Source: JANPCX01 sp050916095 (GTDB lineage: Bacteria; Pseudomonadota; Gammaproteobacteria; Burkholderiales; Burkholderiaceae_C). Taken from it: 64,000 nucleotides of DNA. The stretch spans positions 1,488,001 through 1,552,000 of the forward strand of contig CP050901.1 of assembly GCA_050916095.1 (NCBI GenBank), read 5' to 3'. Shown piece by piece: positions 43,094-50,445 of the stretch. Numbering within the stretch: position 1 is the first letter of the stretch; each line of letters begins with the position of its first letter. The notes under the pieces are model-generated. The model had not been told where the DNA came from. It ran no database searches and saw nothing but the letters and a program-made list of their open reading frames with translations. A program made the position numbers and the translations under genes.

Positions 43094-43237
43094 GGTTGGA
43101 AGCGTAACGGTAAACCTGGTGTCCTGTCGCAGAAATACTTCGCGATGAAACCGCGTTTTTGGGCCGAACGGTTGGGACAGCGATCACCGAGACGCGATCA
43201 CCGACAATCCTGTCCTTCGATACTTCTGCGAAAAACA

Positions 43238-44152
43238 ATGGACTATGAAAGGGTGTTGGACCAGATCCTAGAGGTAGTGAAACCGGTGATCGGGCAGGGC
43301 AATGTAGCCACCTACATTACCGAGCTGGCCAAGGTCTCTGCTGACCGTTTTGGCATGGCTGTGGTGACGGTTTCGGGTGAGGTGTTCAGCGTAGGCGATG
43401 CGCAGGTGCCATTTTCCGTTCAAAGTATCTCCAAGTTGTTTGCCTTGGTGATGGCTTTGCAAGTGGAGGGCGAGGGGATTTGGGAACGTGTCGGGCGTGA
43501 GCCCTCAGGCACCCCGTTCAATTCCTTGGTGCAGCTGGAGCATGAAGCCGGCAAGCCACGTAACCCTTTTATCAATGCGGGCGCTTTGGTGGTGACCGAC
43601 ATTCTGTGTTCTCGTTACGTCTCCCCCGAGAACGCCTTGGCCGAGTTCGTGCAAAAGCTGGCCAACAACCCTCAACTGCACTACGACAGGCGGGTCGCCA
43701 AGTCAGAGCGGCTCACCTCGGACCGCAACGAGGCGATGGCGCATTTCATCAAGAGCTTTGGGAACCTGCGCAACCCAGTGGACGAGGTGCTGGACGCCTA
43801 TTGCCGTCAATGCGCCTTGGAGATGAACTGTGTGGATTTGGCGCAGGCGGTGACTTTTCTAGCCCACGGGGGCAGCATTCCCTGGAGCGGTGAGCAAGTG
43901 CTCAGCAGCAGCATGACCAAACGCCTGAATGCGCTGATGTTGACTTGTGGCACCTATGACTCTGCCGGCGACTTTGCCTTTCGAGTGGGGCTGCCTGCCA
44001 AGAGTGGCGTGGGTGGCGGCATCGTCGCGGTGATTCCCAACGAGTGCGGTGTTTGTGTCTGGTCACCCGGCTTAGAGCCGTCTGGAAACTCCATGGCCGG
44101 ATCCTTGGCCTTGGAGTTGTTCACCACGCTCACGGGCCGGTCGATTTTTTGA
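43238..44152 (+). CDS. glsA: Glutaminase
   Basis: 304 residues. It hydrolyses glutamine to glutamate and ammonia with a serine nucleophile. The beta-lactamase-like motif SxxK is in PFSVQSISKLFAL. Other landmarks are GREPSGTPFNSLVQLE, GKPRNPFINAGALVV, SERLTSDRNEAMAHF and the C-terminal GGGIVAVIPNECGVCVWSPG. ATG at 43238 gives a family-like start (MDYERVLDQILEVV). It is divergent from tgpA. ubiC starts 2 bp after its stop codon, so the two are probably co-transcribed, although no metabolic link is evident. Confidence 0.97.
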   Translation: MDYERVLDQILEVVKPVIGQGNVATYITELAKVSADRFGMAVVTVSGEVFSVGDAQVPFSVQSISKLFALVMALQVEGEGIWERVGREPSGTPFNSLVQLEHEAGKPRNPFINAGALVVTDILCSRYVSPENALAEFVQKLANNPQLHYDRRVAKSERLTSDRNEAMAHFIKSFGNLRNPVDEVLDAYCRQCALEMNCVDLAQAVTFLAHGGSIPWSGEQVLSSSMTKRLNALMLTCGTYDSAGDFAFRVGLPAKSGVGGGIVAVIPNECGVCVWSPGLEPSGNSMAGSLALELFTTLTGRSIF

Positions 44153-44154
44153 GT

Positions 44155-44799
44155 ATGAACACAGGCACTGGCACACACGCTGGAACACGTATTGTTTGGC
44201 ACCAGCATGTGAATATCGCCCGGCTGCGGTGCCAAGGCGCGGCTCGACTGGCCGCCTGGTTGAAGGCCACCGGGTCCTTGACCCAGCATTTGCGGCGTCA
44301 AATCGGCCCAGTCACCGTGCGGCGGCTCAACCAGGGCCGAGGCATCGCAAGGGCGGATGAAGCTGCTGCGCTTGGCCTCGCGTTACTCCCAGGACAGCGT
44401 GTTCATGTCCGCGAGGTTTTATTGAGTTGCGATGACCAACCGCTCGTCATGGCGCGCAGCGTTTGTGAAAGTCGCCACCTCAGGGGGCCATGGCGTGCGC
44501 TCAAGGGGCTGGGCAGCCGGCCACTGGCTGAGCTGTTGTTTCATGACGGTGAAGTTCGGCGTTTGCCACTGACAAGCACCACCTTCGCGCCACACAGCCG
44601 ACTCGGCCGGGTGCAGGCTGAGCAGTGGACCCAGGCCACGGGGATGCCTTGGCCCGCCGCGGGTTTTTGGCAACGCCGGTCGATTTTTGTGCGCCGCGGA
44701 GCCGCTTTGTTGGTGGCGGAGCTTTTTTCGGCCCCCATGCACCAGATTCCGGGTCCGGTGCGCGCCGTCAGATGTAGACCTGTTGCGCGGGGCCGTTGA
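44155..44799 (+). CDS. ubiC: Chorismate lyase
   Basis: 214 residues. It makes 4-hydroxybenzoate and pyruvate from chorismate, the first step of ubiquinone synthesis. Recognised by TGSLTQHLRRQIGPVTVRRL, VREVLLSCDDQPLVMARSVC, LGSRPLAELLFHDGEV and the C-terminal WQRRSIFVRRGAALLVAELF. The product-binding Glu and Arg positions of the family appear conserved. The ATG overlaps the region just after the glutaminase stop. No ubiA is seen nearby. The C-terminal tail past residue 195 (HQIPGPVRAVRCRPVARGR) is unlike the usual FLPA-type end and may reflect a small frame change or local divergence. Confidence 0.85.
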   Translation: MNTGTGTHAGTRIVWHQHVNIARLRCQGAARLAAWLKATGSLTQHLRRQIGPVTVRRLNQGRGIARADEAAALGLALLPGQRVHVREVLLSCDDQPLVMARSVCESRHLRGPWRALKGLGSRPLAELLFHDGEVRRLPLTSTTFAPHSRLGRVQAEQWTQATGMPWPAAGFWQRRSIFVRRGAALLVAELFSAPMHQIPGPVRAVRCRPVARGR

Positions 44800-44883
44800 A
44801 CACCGGGCTCAACATCTTCGCCGAGTTGCCGATATCGAGTCATCCACGCCCTCGGTCGGCGATAGAACTACAGGTGACATGAT

Positions 44884-45831
44884 ATGAATACACCGGTCGC
44901 ACAGTACACGCCAGAGGCGCTGCCTGTTGGCTCCAGCAATGCTTCAGTTTGGCATTCGCTAAGCCAACAACTGGAGCCCGTGCTCCTGGCCCCCACTCAG
45001 CAAGCCGACTTTGTAGCCGCTTTGGCCGGCTGCGCTGCCGAGCTGGTGCGTGCCGTCAGCGCGGACGCGGACTGGGCGATTTTTCAACTGGTGCACCCCA
45101 GCCCGGAAAAATTGGCTCGTTACGGCGTTTTGCATGCGATGCACACCGGCATCTTGATGTGCCTCATAGGCCGTCGCAAGGATTGGCACGAGCAGCGCAT
45201 TGCCACGGGCGTGCGGGCTGCCTTGACGATGAACCTTACCATCACAGCCTTGCAGACTGAATTGGCCCACCAAGCCGATGCTTTGAGCGAAAGCCAACGC
45301 GCCATCATCAACGACCATCCATTGGCCAGCGTGCGCTGCTTGCGTGAGCTCGGTGTCACCGATGCCGAATGGTTGACCGCCGTGGAGCAGCACCACGAAC
45401 AACCCAATGGCAAGGGGTATCCCCAGGGCTTACACGAAGTCAGCATCTTGGCCGACGCCCTGCGCACCTGCGATATTTTTGGTGCCAAGATGAGCGAACG
45501 TGTCGGCCGCAAAGGCATGCTCTCGCCCCGCGCCGCCGCCGAAATTTTCAAGCAGCGCAGCGCCGGTTATTACGGCGCCACCATCATCGGTGTGTTGGGG
45601 CTCTATCCCCCCGGATGTTTACTGCGTTTGAACACCGGCGAAGCAGCGGTGGTTTTGCGCCGCAGCACCGACCCCAAATGTCCCTATGTGGCTGTGCTGA
45701 CAGACGTGAACGATGCACCACTGAGCACCCCCTTCACCAGCATGACAGGCACCGCCCACGGCCGCGAAGTGCTGGGAGCTTTGGCCGATACCCGCTTGGC
45801 GGGGACGTTCAGTGTGGATGGGTTTTATTGA
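44884..45831 (+). CDS. Degenerate HD-GYP domain protein
   Basis: 315 residues. The C-terminal signature QHHEQPNGKGYP (170-180) and H145 match the HD-GYP family, but the metal-binding HD pair is missing: the aligned segment reads AALTMNLTI (112-120). Catalysis is therefore unlikely, and a binding or regulatory role is more plausible. The protein also lacks an obvious sensor domain and has about 70 N-terminal residues of unclear fold. The DISP-like C-terminal region (YPPGCLLRLNTGEAAVVLRR) is shared with the active protein at 21921. The gene follows ubiC by 84 bp. A sequence remnant overlaps its 3' end on the minus strand. Confidence 0.88.
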   Translation: MNTPVAQYTPEALPVGSSNASVWHSLSQQLEPVLLAPTQQADFVAALAGCAAELVRAVSADADWAIFQLVHPSPEKLARYGVLHAMHTGILMCLIGRRKDWHEQRIATGVRAALTMNLTITALQTELAHQADALSESQRAIINDHPLASVRCLRELGVTDAEWLTAVEQHHEQPNGKGYPQGLHEVSILADALRTCDIFGAKMSERVGRKGMLSPRAAAEIFKQRSAGYYGATIIGVLGLYPPGCLLRLNTGEAAVVLRRSTDPKCPYVAVLTDVNDAPLSTPFTSMTGTAHGREVLGALADTRLAGTFSVDGFY

Positions 45832-46046
45832 TCTCCATGCCGAGGCGCTGCGGCCTCCACGGGGCACTTTGAGAGTCTGGACTGCTGGGTAAATGTTTGA
45901 ATGCCAGATGTGACCCCGATGCTCCGTTTGTCTTGCAAGATGCTCATGTACTGGTTGGGCGTGAGCACCAGCACATCCACTTGGTTTTGTTCCATCGAAT
46001 GGGCGACGGTCTGGGCGTAACCAATGTTGTAGAAGGTGGCGGCAAT
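45825..46046 (-). pseudogene. Open coding remnant, no start codon
   Basis: A 73-codon stretch open from a TGA at 46047-46049 to a TAA at 45825-45827. It reads TFYNIGYAQTVAHSMEQNQV then DVLVLTPNQYMSILQDKRSI, with codon use typical of real genes here, but lacks a plausible start (first ATG is internal). It is not recognised. It lies just beyond the IS-flanked region and follows a small gene on the same strand, so it may be the end of a gene broken during rearrangement. The rest of 45832-46071 holds nothing else. Confidence 0.35.
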
Positions 46047-46071
46047 TCAACGCCTGACATGATCCCGTTCA

Positions 46072-46323
46072 TCAACCCGCCAGGGACAGTTCTCTGACTT
46101 CCTGCACCCACGCATCCATTCCCTCGGTCGTTACAGCATCAATCTTTTGCAGCAAGGTTTGCAGTTCTTCCTTTGAGCAGGGCATCAAGCCGCTGTCCTC
46201 GTTGCGCGAGAACAGCCCGAAGAACCGGGCGCGGAATTTCTCGGCCAAACACACGTACACCAAGCCTTCGGGTGACCAAAACACATTCAAATCAATTTGA
46301 CCGGTGCTGAGTTTTTTATTCAC
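46072..46323 (-). CDS. Hypothetical protein, possibly truncated by the IS
   Basis: 83 residues from a GTG at 46323; not recognised. It has no membrane segment or known motif; the middle reads WSPEGLVYVCLAEKFRARFF and the end is mixed charged helix. The same frame stays open upstream to the tip of the insertion sequence (46342) and would add about six residues (KGPFFL). So the visible gene may be the 3' end of a longer one cut by the IS. No ribosome site is evident before the GTG. Confidence 0.5.
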   Translation of the reverse strand: MNKKLSTGQIDLNVFWSPEGLVYVCLAEKFRARFFGLFSRNEDSGLMPCSKEELQTLLQKIDAVTTEGMDAWVQEVRELSLAG

Positions 46324-46377
46324 CAGAAAAAACGGGCCCTTTGACCTTGCCTCTGTAATCCGTATCCCATAACCGAG

Positions 46378-47274
46378 TCACGAATTGGCTTGCATGGCCT
46401 GGGCCGCAAACCAGCTTTGCTCGAACTGCATCGGACTGACATAGGCCAGAGTCGAGTGCAGCCGGGCTTGGTTGTACCAAAGCAGCCAGGCCATGACCTC
46501 GTCTTTGGCTTGCCGCCTGGTTTCAAAGCGCTGCCCATGTAGGCGTTCTACCTTCAGTGACCCGAACAAGGTCTCGCTGCACGCATTGTCCCAACAGTTG
46601 CCCCGCCTGCTCATGGACGCCTGAATTCCGTACTCACTGAGCACGTCCCTGAAGTCTTGGCTTGCGTATTGACTGCCTCTGTCGCTGTGGAAGATCAGCC
46701 CTGCGCCTTTGTCTGGATGTCGCTTGAACCATGCCATGCGCAGCGCATCAATGACGATGTCGCGTGTCATGTCTTGCCGCAAGCTCCAGCCCACCACTTG
46801 ACGGCTGAAGAGGTCAATCACCACTGCCAGGTACAGCCAGCCCTCTTGGGTGTCGATGTAGGTGATGTCCCCCGCCCACACCTTGTCAGGCTCTTGAACG
46901 TTGAATTGCCGCTCCAGCAGGTTGGGTGCAATCGGCAAATCATGTTTGCTGTCGGTGGTGATCTTGAATCTGCGTTTGCCTTTGGCGCGAATGCCGTGCA
47001 ATTGCATGAGCTTTTGCACCCGGTCTTTGCCCACCCGGATGCCGCGTGCCAGCAGTTCTTTCCACATGCGAGGCCAGCCGTAGCTGGCCCTGACCTGGGC
47101 GTGAATTGCTTTGATGTGTACCAGCAAGGCGTCATCACTGAGGTGGCGTCGTTGCGCCGCACTGGCCCGCCGCAGGAAGTGCTCGTGATACCCGGCCACG
47201 CTGACACGCAGAACCCGGCACTGCACAGAGATTGGCCACACCCGCCGGTGGCTTTGTATGAAGGCGTACTTCAC
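46378..47274 (-). CDS. IS3-family transposase OrfB (copy 1)
   Basis: 298 residues, the integrase-type catalytic subunit. An HTH_21-like N-terminal part (ASYGWPRMWKELLARGIRVG) precedes the DDE core: D in WAGDITYID, D in FHSDRGSQYAS and E in CSETLFGSLK, followed by the LHSTLAYVSPMQFE end. It starts at a GTG that overlaps the orfA stop as GTGA, so it may be made by re-initiation or as a fusion by frameshifting. It looks intact and potentially active. Confidence 0.95.
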   Translation of the reverse strand: MKYAFIQSHRRVWPISVQCRVLRVSVAGYHEHFLRRASAAQRRHLSDDALLVHIKAIHAQVRASYGWPRMWKELLARGIRVGKDRVQKLMQLHGIRAKGKRRFKITTDSKHDLPIAPNLLERQFNVQEPDKVWAGDITYIDTQEGWLYLAVVIDLFSRQVVGWSLRQDMTRDIVIDALRMAWFKRHPDKGAGLIFHSDRGSQYASQDFRDVLSEYGIQASMSRRGNCWDNACSETLFGSLKVERLHGQRFETRRQAKDEVMAWLLWYNQARLHSTLAYVSPMQFEQSWFAAQAMQANS

Positions 47275-47570
47275 GTCGATCCCTTTGCAAAGTACGCCGT
47301 GGCCTTTTCCAGGATGTCGCGCTCCATCTTGACCCGCGCCAGCTCTGCCCTCAAGCGGCTGATCTCCATTTGTTCGCTGCTTACCTTGACCCGGCTGTCA
47401 GCGCCCTTGAGTTTGCCTTCGCGGTGCGCTTTGATCCAGTTGAACAGCGTCTGCTCAACCACCCCAAGCGTCCTGGCCGCTGCCGCCATGCTTTGCCCGC
47501 CTTCCACCAGCCGCACCGCCTCGAACTTGAACTCCTGCGTGTACCTCGCCCTTTTGGCTCTCTTCGTCAT
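47271..47570 (-). CDS. IS3-family transposase OrfA (copy 1)
   Basis: 99 residues. A helix-turn-helix (FEAVRLVEGGQSMAAAARTL, VVEQTLFNWIKAH) is followed by a leucine-zipper-like coiled coil (QMEISRLRAELARVKMERDI) as in IS3-family OrfA proteins. It binds the IS ends and regulates transposition. The start at 47570 is preceded by GGAGAGCGGAA. Confidence 0.95.
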   Translation of the reverse strand: MTKRAKRARYTQEFKFEAVRLVEGGQSMAAAARTLGVVEQTLFNWIKAHREGKLKGADSRVKVSSEQMEISRLRAELARVKMERDILEKATAYFAKGST

Positions 47571-47721
47571 TTCCGCTCTCCTTTGCTTGCGATTGAATCA
47601 CTCAGCAAGGGATACGGTTTTCGGGGGCAAGGTCAAGCCCCGACTGGTGCGTCAAAGGAAAAACTCGCGAATGGGTCAATGAACAAGCGGCCCGGCAAGT
47701 GCCAACTGCTCAACCTACGCC

Positions 47722-47904
47722 ATGATGCAACCTCCAGTTCAAGAACCTGCGGTGCCCTACACCATAGTGACCTATGTGGACGAGCAAGGCATTTACCAGG
47801 AAATTCGCGAAGCGGCAGGGCAGTTGGTAGCGTGTTTTGACCGTGTGGCCCACGATGTGGTGCAAACCATGAGCCAACAAGCCCCCAAAGACCAAGCCAA
47901 GTGA
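47722..47904 (+). CDS. Hypothetical protein ending at an IS tip
   Basis: 60 residues in the 266 bp trapped between the two IS copies; not recognised. The stop codon TGA is formed by the first bases of IS copy 2 (47902-47904), so the original gene was probably longer. The peptide is acidic and helical at its end (EIREAAGQLVACFDRVAHDV) with no membrane segment. There is no clear ribosome site. The same frame is open upstream to a TGA at 47680-47682. It could be a fragment of the host gene into which the IS inserted, or chance. Confidence 0.4.
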   Translation: MMQPPVQEPAVPYTIVTYVDEQGIYQEIREAAGQLVACFDRVAHDVVQTMSQQAPKDQAK

Positions 47905-47966
47905 CCTTGCCCCCGAAAACCGTATCCCTTGCTGAGTGATTCAATCGCAAGCAAAGGAGAGCGGAA

Positions 47967-48266
47967 ATGACGAAGAGAGCCAAAAGGGCGAGGTACACGC
48001 AGGAGTTCAAGTTCGAGGCGGTGCGGCTGGTGGAAGGCGGGCAAAGCATGGCGGCAGCGGCCAGGACGCTTGGGGTGGTTGAGCAGACGCTGTTCAACTG
48101 GATCAAAGCGCACCGCGAAGGCAAACTCAAGGGCGCTGACAGCCGGGTCAAGGTAAGCAGCGAACAAATGGAGATCAGCCGCTTGAGGGCAGAGCTGGCG
48201 CGGGTCAAGATGGAGCGCGACATCCTGGAAAAGGCCACGGCGTACTTTGCAAAGGGATCGACGTGA
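47967..48266 (+). CDS. IS3-family transposase OrfA (copy 2)
   Basis: 99 residues, identical in translation to OrfA of copy 1: helix-turn-helix (QSMAAAARTLGVVEQTLFNW) then a coiled coil of Leu/Arg/Glu heptads. Preceded by AGGAGAGCGGAA. It ends in the GTGA overlap with orfB. Confidence 0.95.
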   Translation: MTKRAKRARYTQEFKFEAVRLVEGGQSMAAAARTLGVVEQTLFNWIKAHREGKLKGADSRVKVSSEQMEISRLRAELARVKMERDILEKATAYFAKGST

Positions 48267-49159
48267 AGTACGCCTTCATACAAAGCCACCGGCGGGTGTG
48301 GCCAATCTCTGTGCAGTGCCGGGTTCTGCGTGTCAGCGTGGCCGGGTATCACGAGCACTTCCTGCGGCGGGCCAGTGCGGCGCAACGACGCCACCTCAGT
48401 GATGACGCCTTGCTGGTACACATCAAAGCAATTCACGCCCAGGTCAGGGCCAGCTACGGCTGGCCTCGCATGTGGAAAGAACTGCTGGCACGCGGCATCC
48501 GGGTGGGCAAAGACCGGGTGCAAAAGCTCATGCAATTGCACGGCATTCGCGCCAAAGGCAAACGCAGATTCAAGATCACCACCGACAGCAAACATGATTT
48601 GCCGATTGCACCCAACCTGCTGGAGCGGCAATTCAACGTTCAAGAGCCTGACAAGGTGTGGGCGGGGGACATCACCTACATCGACACCCAAGAGGGCTGG
48701 CTGTACCTGGCAGTGGTGATTGACCTCTTCAGCCGTCAAGTGGTGGGCTGGAGCTTGCGGCAAGACATGACACGCGACATCGTCATTGATGCGCTGCGCA
48801 TGGCATGGTTCAAGCGACATCCAGACAAAGGCGCAGGGCTGATCTTCCACAGCGACAGAGGCAGTCAATACGCAAGCCAAGACTTCAGGGACGTGCTCAG
48901 TGAGTACGGAATTCAGGCGTCCATGAGCAGGCGGGGCAACTGTTGGGACAATGCGTGCAGCGAGACCTTGTTCGGGTCACTGAAGGTAGAACGCCTACAT
49001 GGGCAGCGCTTTGAAACCAGGCGGCAAGCCAAAGACGAGGTCATGGCCTGGCTGCTTTGGTACAACCAAGCCCGGCTGCACTCGACTCTGGCCTATGTCA
49101 GTCCGATGCAGTTCGAGCAAAGCTGGTTTGCGGCCCAGGCCATGCAAGCCAATTCGTGA
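48263..49159 (+). CDS. IS3-family transposase OrfB (copy 2)
   Basis: 298 residues, identical in translation to OrfB of copy 1, with the complete DDE set (WAGDITYID, FHSDRGSQYAS, CSETLFGSLK). Starts at GTG within orfA. The gene ends at 49159, before the right tip; part of its 3' end (from 49097) is duplicated downstream. Confidence 0.95.
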   Translation: MKYAFIQSHRRVWPISVQCRVLRVSVAGYHEHFLRRASAAQRRHLSDDALLVHIKAIHAQVRASYGWPRMWKELLARGIRVGKDRVQKLMQLHGIRAKGKRRFKITTDSKHDLPIAPNLLERQFNVQEPDKVWAGDITYIDTQEGWLYLAVVIDLFSRQVVGWSLRQDMTRDIVIDALRMAWFKRHPDKGAGLIFHSDRGSQYASQDFRDVLSEYGIQASMSRRGNCWDNACSETLFGSLKVERLHGQRFETRRQAKDEVMAWLLWYNQARLHSTLAYVSPMQFEQSWFAAQAMQANS

Positions 49160-49294
49160 CTCGGTTATGGGATACGGATTACAGAGGCAAGGTCAGTCAG
49201 TCCGATGCAGTTCGAGCAAAGCTGGTTTGCGGCCCAGGCCATGCAAGCCAATTCGTGACTCGGTTATGGGATACGGATTACAGAGGCAAGGTCA
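49097..49294. repeat. 99-bp tandem duplication of the IS right end
   Basis: 49097-49195 and 49196-49294 read as identical 99-bp units. The second begins directly after the IS tip and ends at an identical tip (GGCAAGGTCA). The unit starts with GTCAG, and the tip itself ends GTCA followed by G, which gives a short homology that could explain the duplication. Confidence 0.9.
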
Positions 49295-49568
49295 GAGGGT
49301 CGCTGTGTCAACAACCAGTGGTGCATTTCACGGCCAGCTTTGACAGGCGGGAAATTCTGATGGTGTTTGCAATATTTGGTTGATTTTGGGGTCATTGATT
49401 TCTTTTTGTTACCCATTCAGAGGCGGCGTTGAATCCAACGAGCAAGTGCATCCGACTGCATCAGGGGCACGTCTGCGTTTCCCTTCGACGTAATCGACTT
49501 TCTAGCGTTGACCTATCGTTCCTTCATTTCGCAGGCAAGCTAGGTTGCCTGCCGCACATGAAAAACGT

Positions 49569-49790
49569 TTATAGACGCCAACAGTCCCCCCGCATTGCGT
49601 GTTCACGCACCGGCCAAACGGGGCACAGCATTTGCACCACTTCCATGAGGCCTAGCCATTCGGCAATGGGGTCAACAGCGGTAGCGCTGTTGACCCCCAT
49701 CTGAAAAGGCACACCCGCTTCACGCACCAGGGCCACAGGCCCATCCGGTTGGGTTTGGGATTCGGCTGCTATGTCAGGCGAGGAGCTCAT
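49569..49790 (-). CDS. Hypothetical small protein next to a nucleotidyltransferase-like gene
   Basis: 73 residues from ATG at 49790 (MSSSPDIAAESQTQPDG); not recognised. It overlaps the stop of the upstream nucleotidyltransferase-like gene by 17 bp, which suggests coupled translation, and runs into a C-terminal stretch with two Cys (MLCPVWPVREHAMRGDCWRL). No membrane segment. It could be a partner in a two-gene module. The 49295-49568 segment downstream shows only a weak hairpin (GCAGGCAA/TTGCCTGC near 49531) and no gene. Confidence 0.45.
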   Translation of the reverse strand: MSSSPDIAAESQTQPDGPVALVREAGVPFQMGVNSATAVDPIAEWLGLMEVVQMLCPVWPVREHAMRGDCWRL

Positions 49791-50292
49791 CAAGCAACTC
49801 CAGTTGGTTGAACAATGCAAAGTACTCACGCAATTCGTTCACATCGAGGGAAGCACGATGTATCTTCATGAGGGCTCGAATGTCATCCATGTCGCGCGTG
49901 CGTGTGGCATCGTTGGTGAAGCCTTGCAACTTGAAGCCGATCAAACCTTCAACGCTGACGATGCGCAAACGGCCCATCGGTGTGTCTCGGGGTGTTGCCT
50001 GCTCTAGCAGGCGGCGTGCGATGGGGCGGTGCGCGTAGAGCAAATCCACTCCCTCTGACCCACGCACATAGTTGGCGGCGTCGCTGCTTCGGTAGACGCA
50101 TTGGTAGCCCAACTTCAAAAGCGCCTCGTGGATCTTGTCGGCGGCCTCGGCTGCCAGCAGAAAGTCCACATCCTGCGTGGCACGAACAACCTGGTGTGCG
50201 GCCACCGCCAAGCCGCCGATCAAGGCCGGTTCAGTGCCATGGTGGGCGAACATGGTCAATGCTTCTCGGATTTGTTCGGCCAGGTTGGGCAT
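49774..50292 (-). CDS. Nucleotidyltransferase-fold protein
   Basis: 172 residues from ATG at 50292 (MPNLAEQIREALTMF); upstream in-frame starts lengthen it by up to 38 residues with poor similarity. The segment ALIGGLAVAAHQVVRATQDV then DFLL has the GG...R.T.D.D pattern of minimal nucleotidyltransferases and AbiEii/MNT-type toxin families. The conserved second acidic motif appears as GVDLLYAH. A C-terminal helical region (DMDDIRALMKIHRASLDVNE) is typical of the DUF6036 or AbiEii type. No HEPN or AbiEi partner was recognised. It lies in the accessory region near the IS elements. Confidence 0.7.
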   Translation of the reverse strand: MPNLAEQIREALTMFAHHGTEPALIGGLAVAAHQVVRATQDVDFLLAAEAADKIHEALLKLGYQCVYRSSDAANYVRGSEGVDLLYAHRPIARRLLEQATPRDTPMGRLRIVSVEGLIGFKLQGFTNDATRTRDMDDIRALMKIHRASLDVNELREYFALFNQLELLDELLA

Positions 50293-50445
50293 GTTGCGAA
50301 GCTTAAATAAACAGGCCTGACCATCATAGTGCGGGCTCGGGCCAACAGGGGTGAGCCCAGATCCGACGGTTGAATGAAACCCGTCCATCGAGAAGACCTG
50401 TCTCACCCATGCGTTATGGTTGAGCCGATACCGGAGGCTCCATTC

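Larger units (their letters stand above)
46342..47635 (-). mobile_element. IS3-family insertion sequence, copy 1
   Basis: 1294 bp, transcribed on the minus strand. The imperfect inverted ends are TGACCTTGCCTCTGTAATCC (at 46342) and TGACCTTGCCCCCGAAAACC (reading inward from 47635), both followed by GTATCCC. It contains orfA and orfB with a 4-bp overlap. The sequence appears identical to copy 2. No clear target-site duplication is visible (flanks CTT and AGC). Confidence 0.93.
47902..49195 (+). mobile_element. IS3-family insertion sequence, copy 2
   Basis: 1294 bp, transcribed on the plus strand, in inverted orientation to copy 1 with the left (orfA) ends facing each other across 266 bp. Ends are TGACCTTGCCCCCGAAAACC (47902) and, inverted, TGACCTTGCCTCTGTAATCC at 49195. 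The last 99 bp are repeated immediately downstream to 49294, giving two right tips. Confidence 0.93.

Noticed and set aside
44155..44799. Frameshift at the end of ubiC
   Set aside because: The unusual C-terminus could come from a shift, but no alternative frame restores a clear family ending, so the gene is kept as intact.
46657..47682. Open frames of 341 and 415 codons antisense to the transposase genes
   Set aside because: Both lie antisense to orfB/orfA of the IS and are identical only because the IS copies are; no family match.
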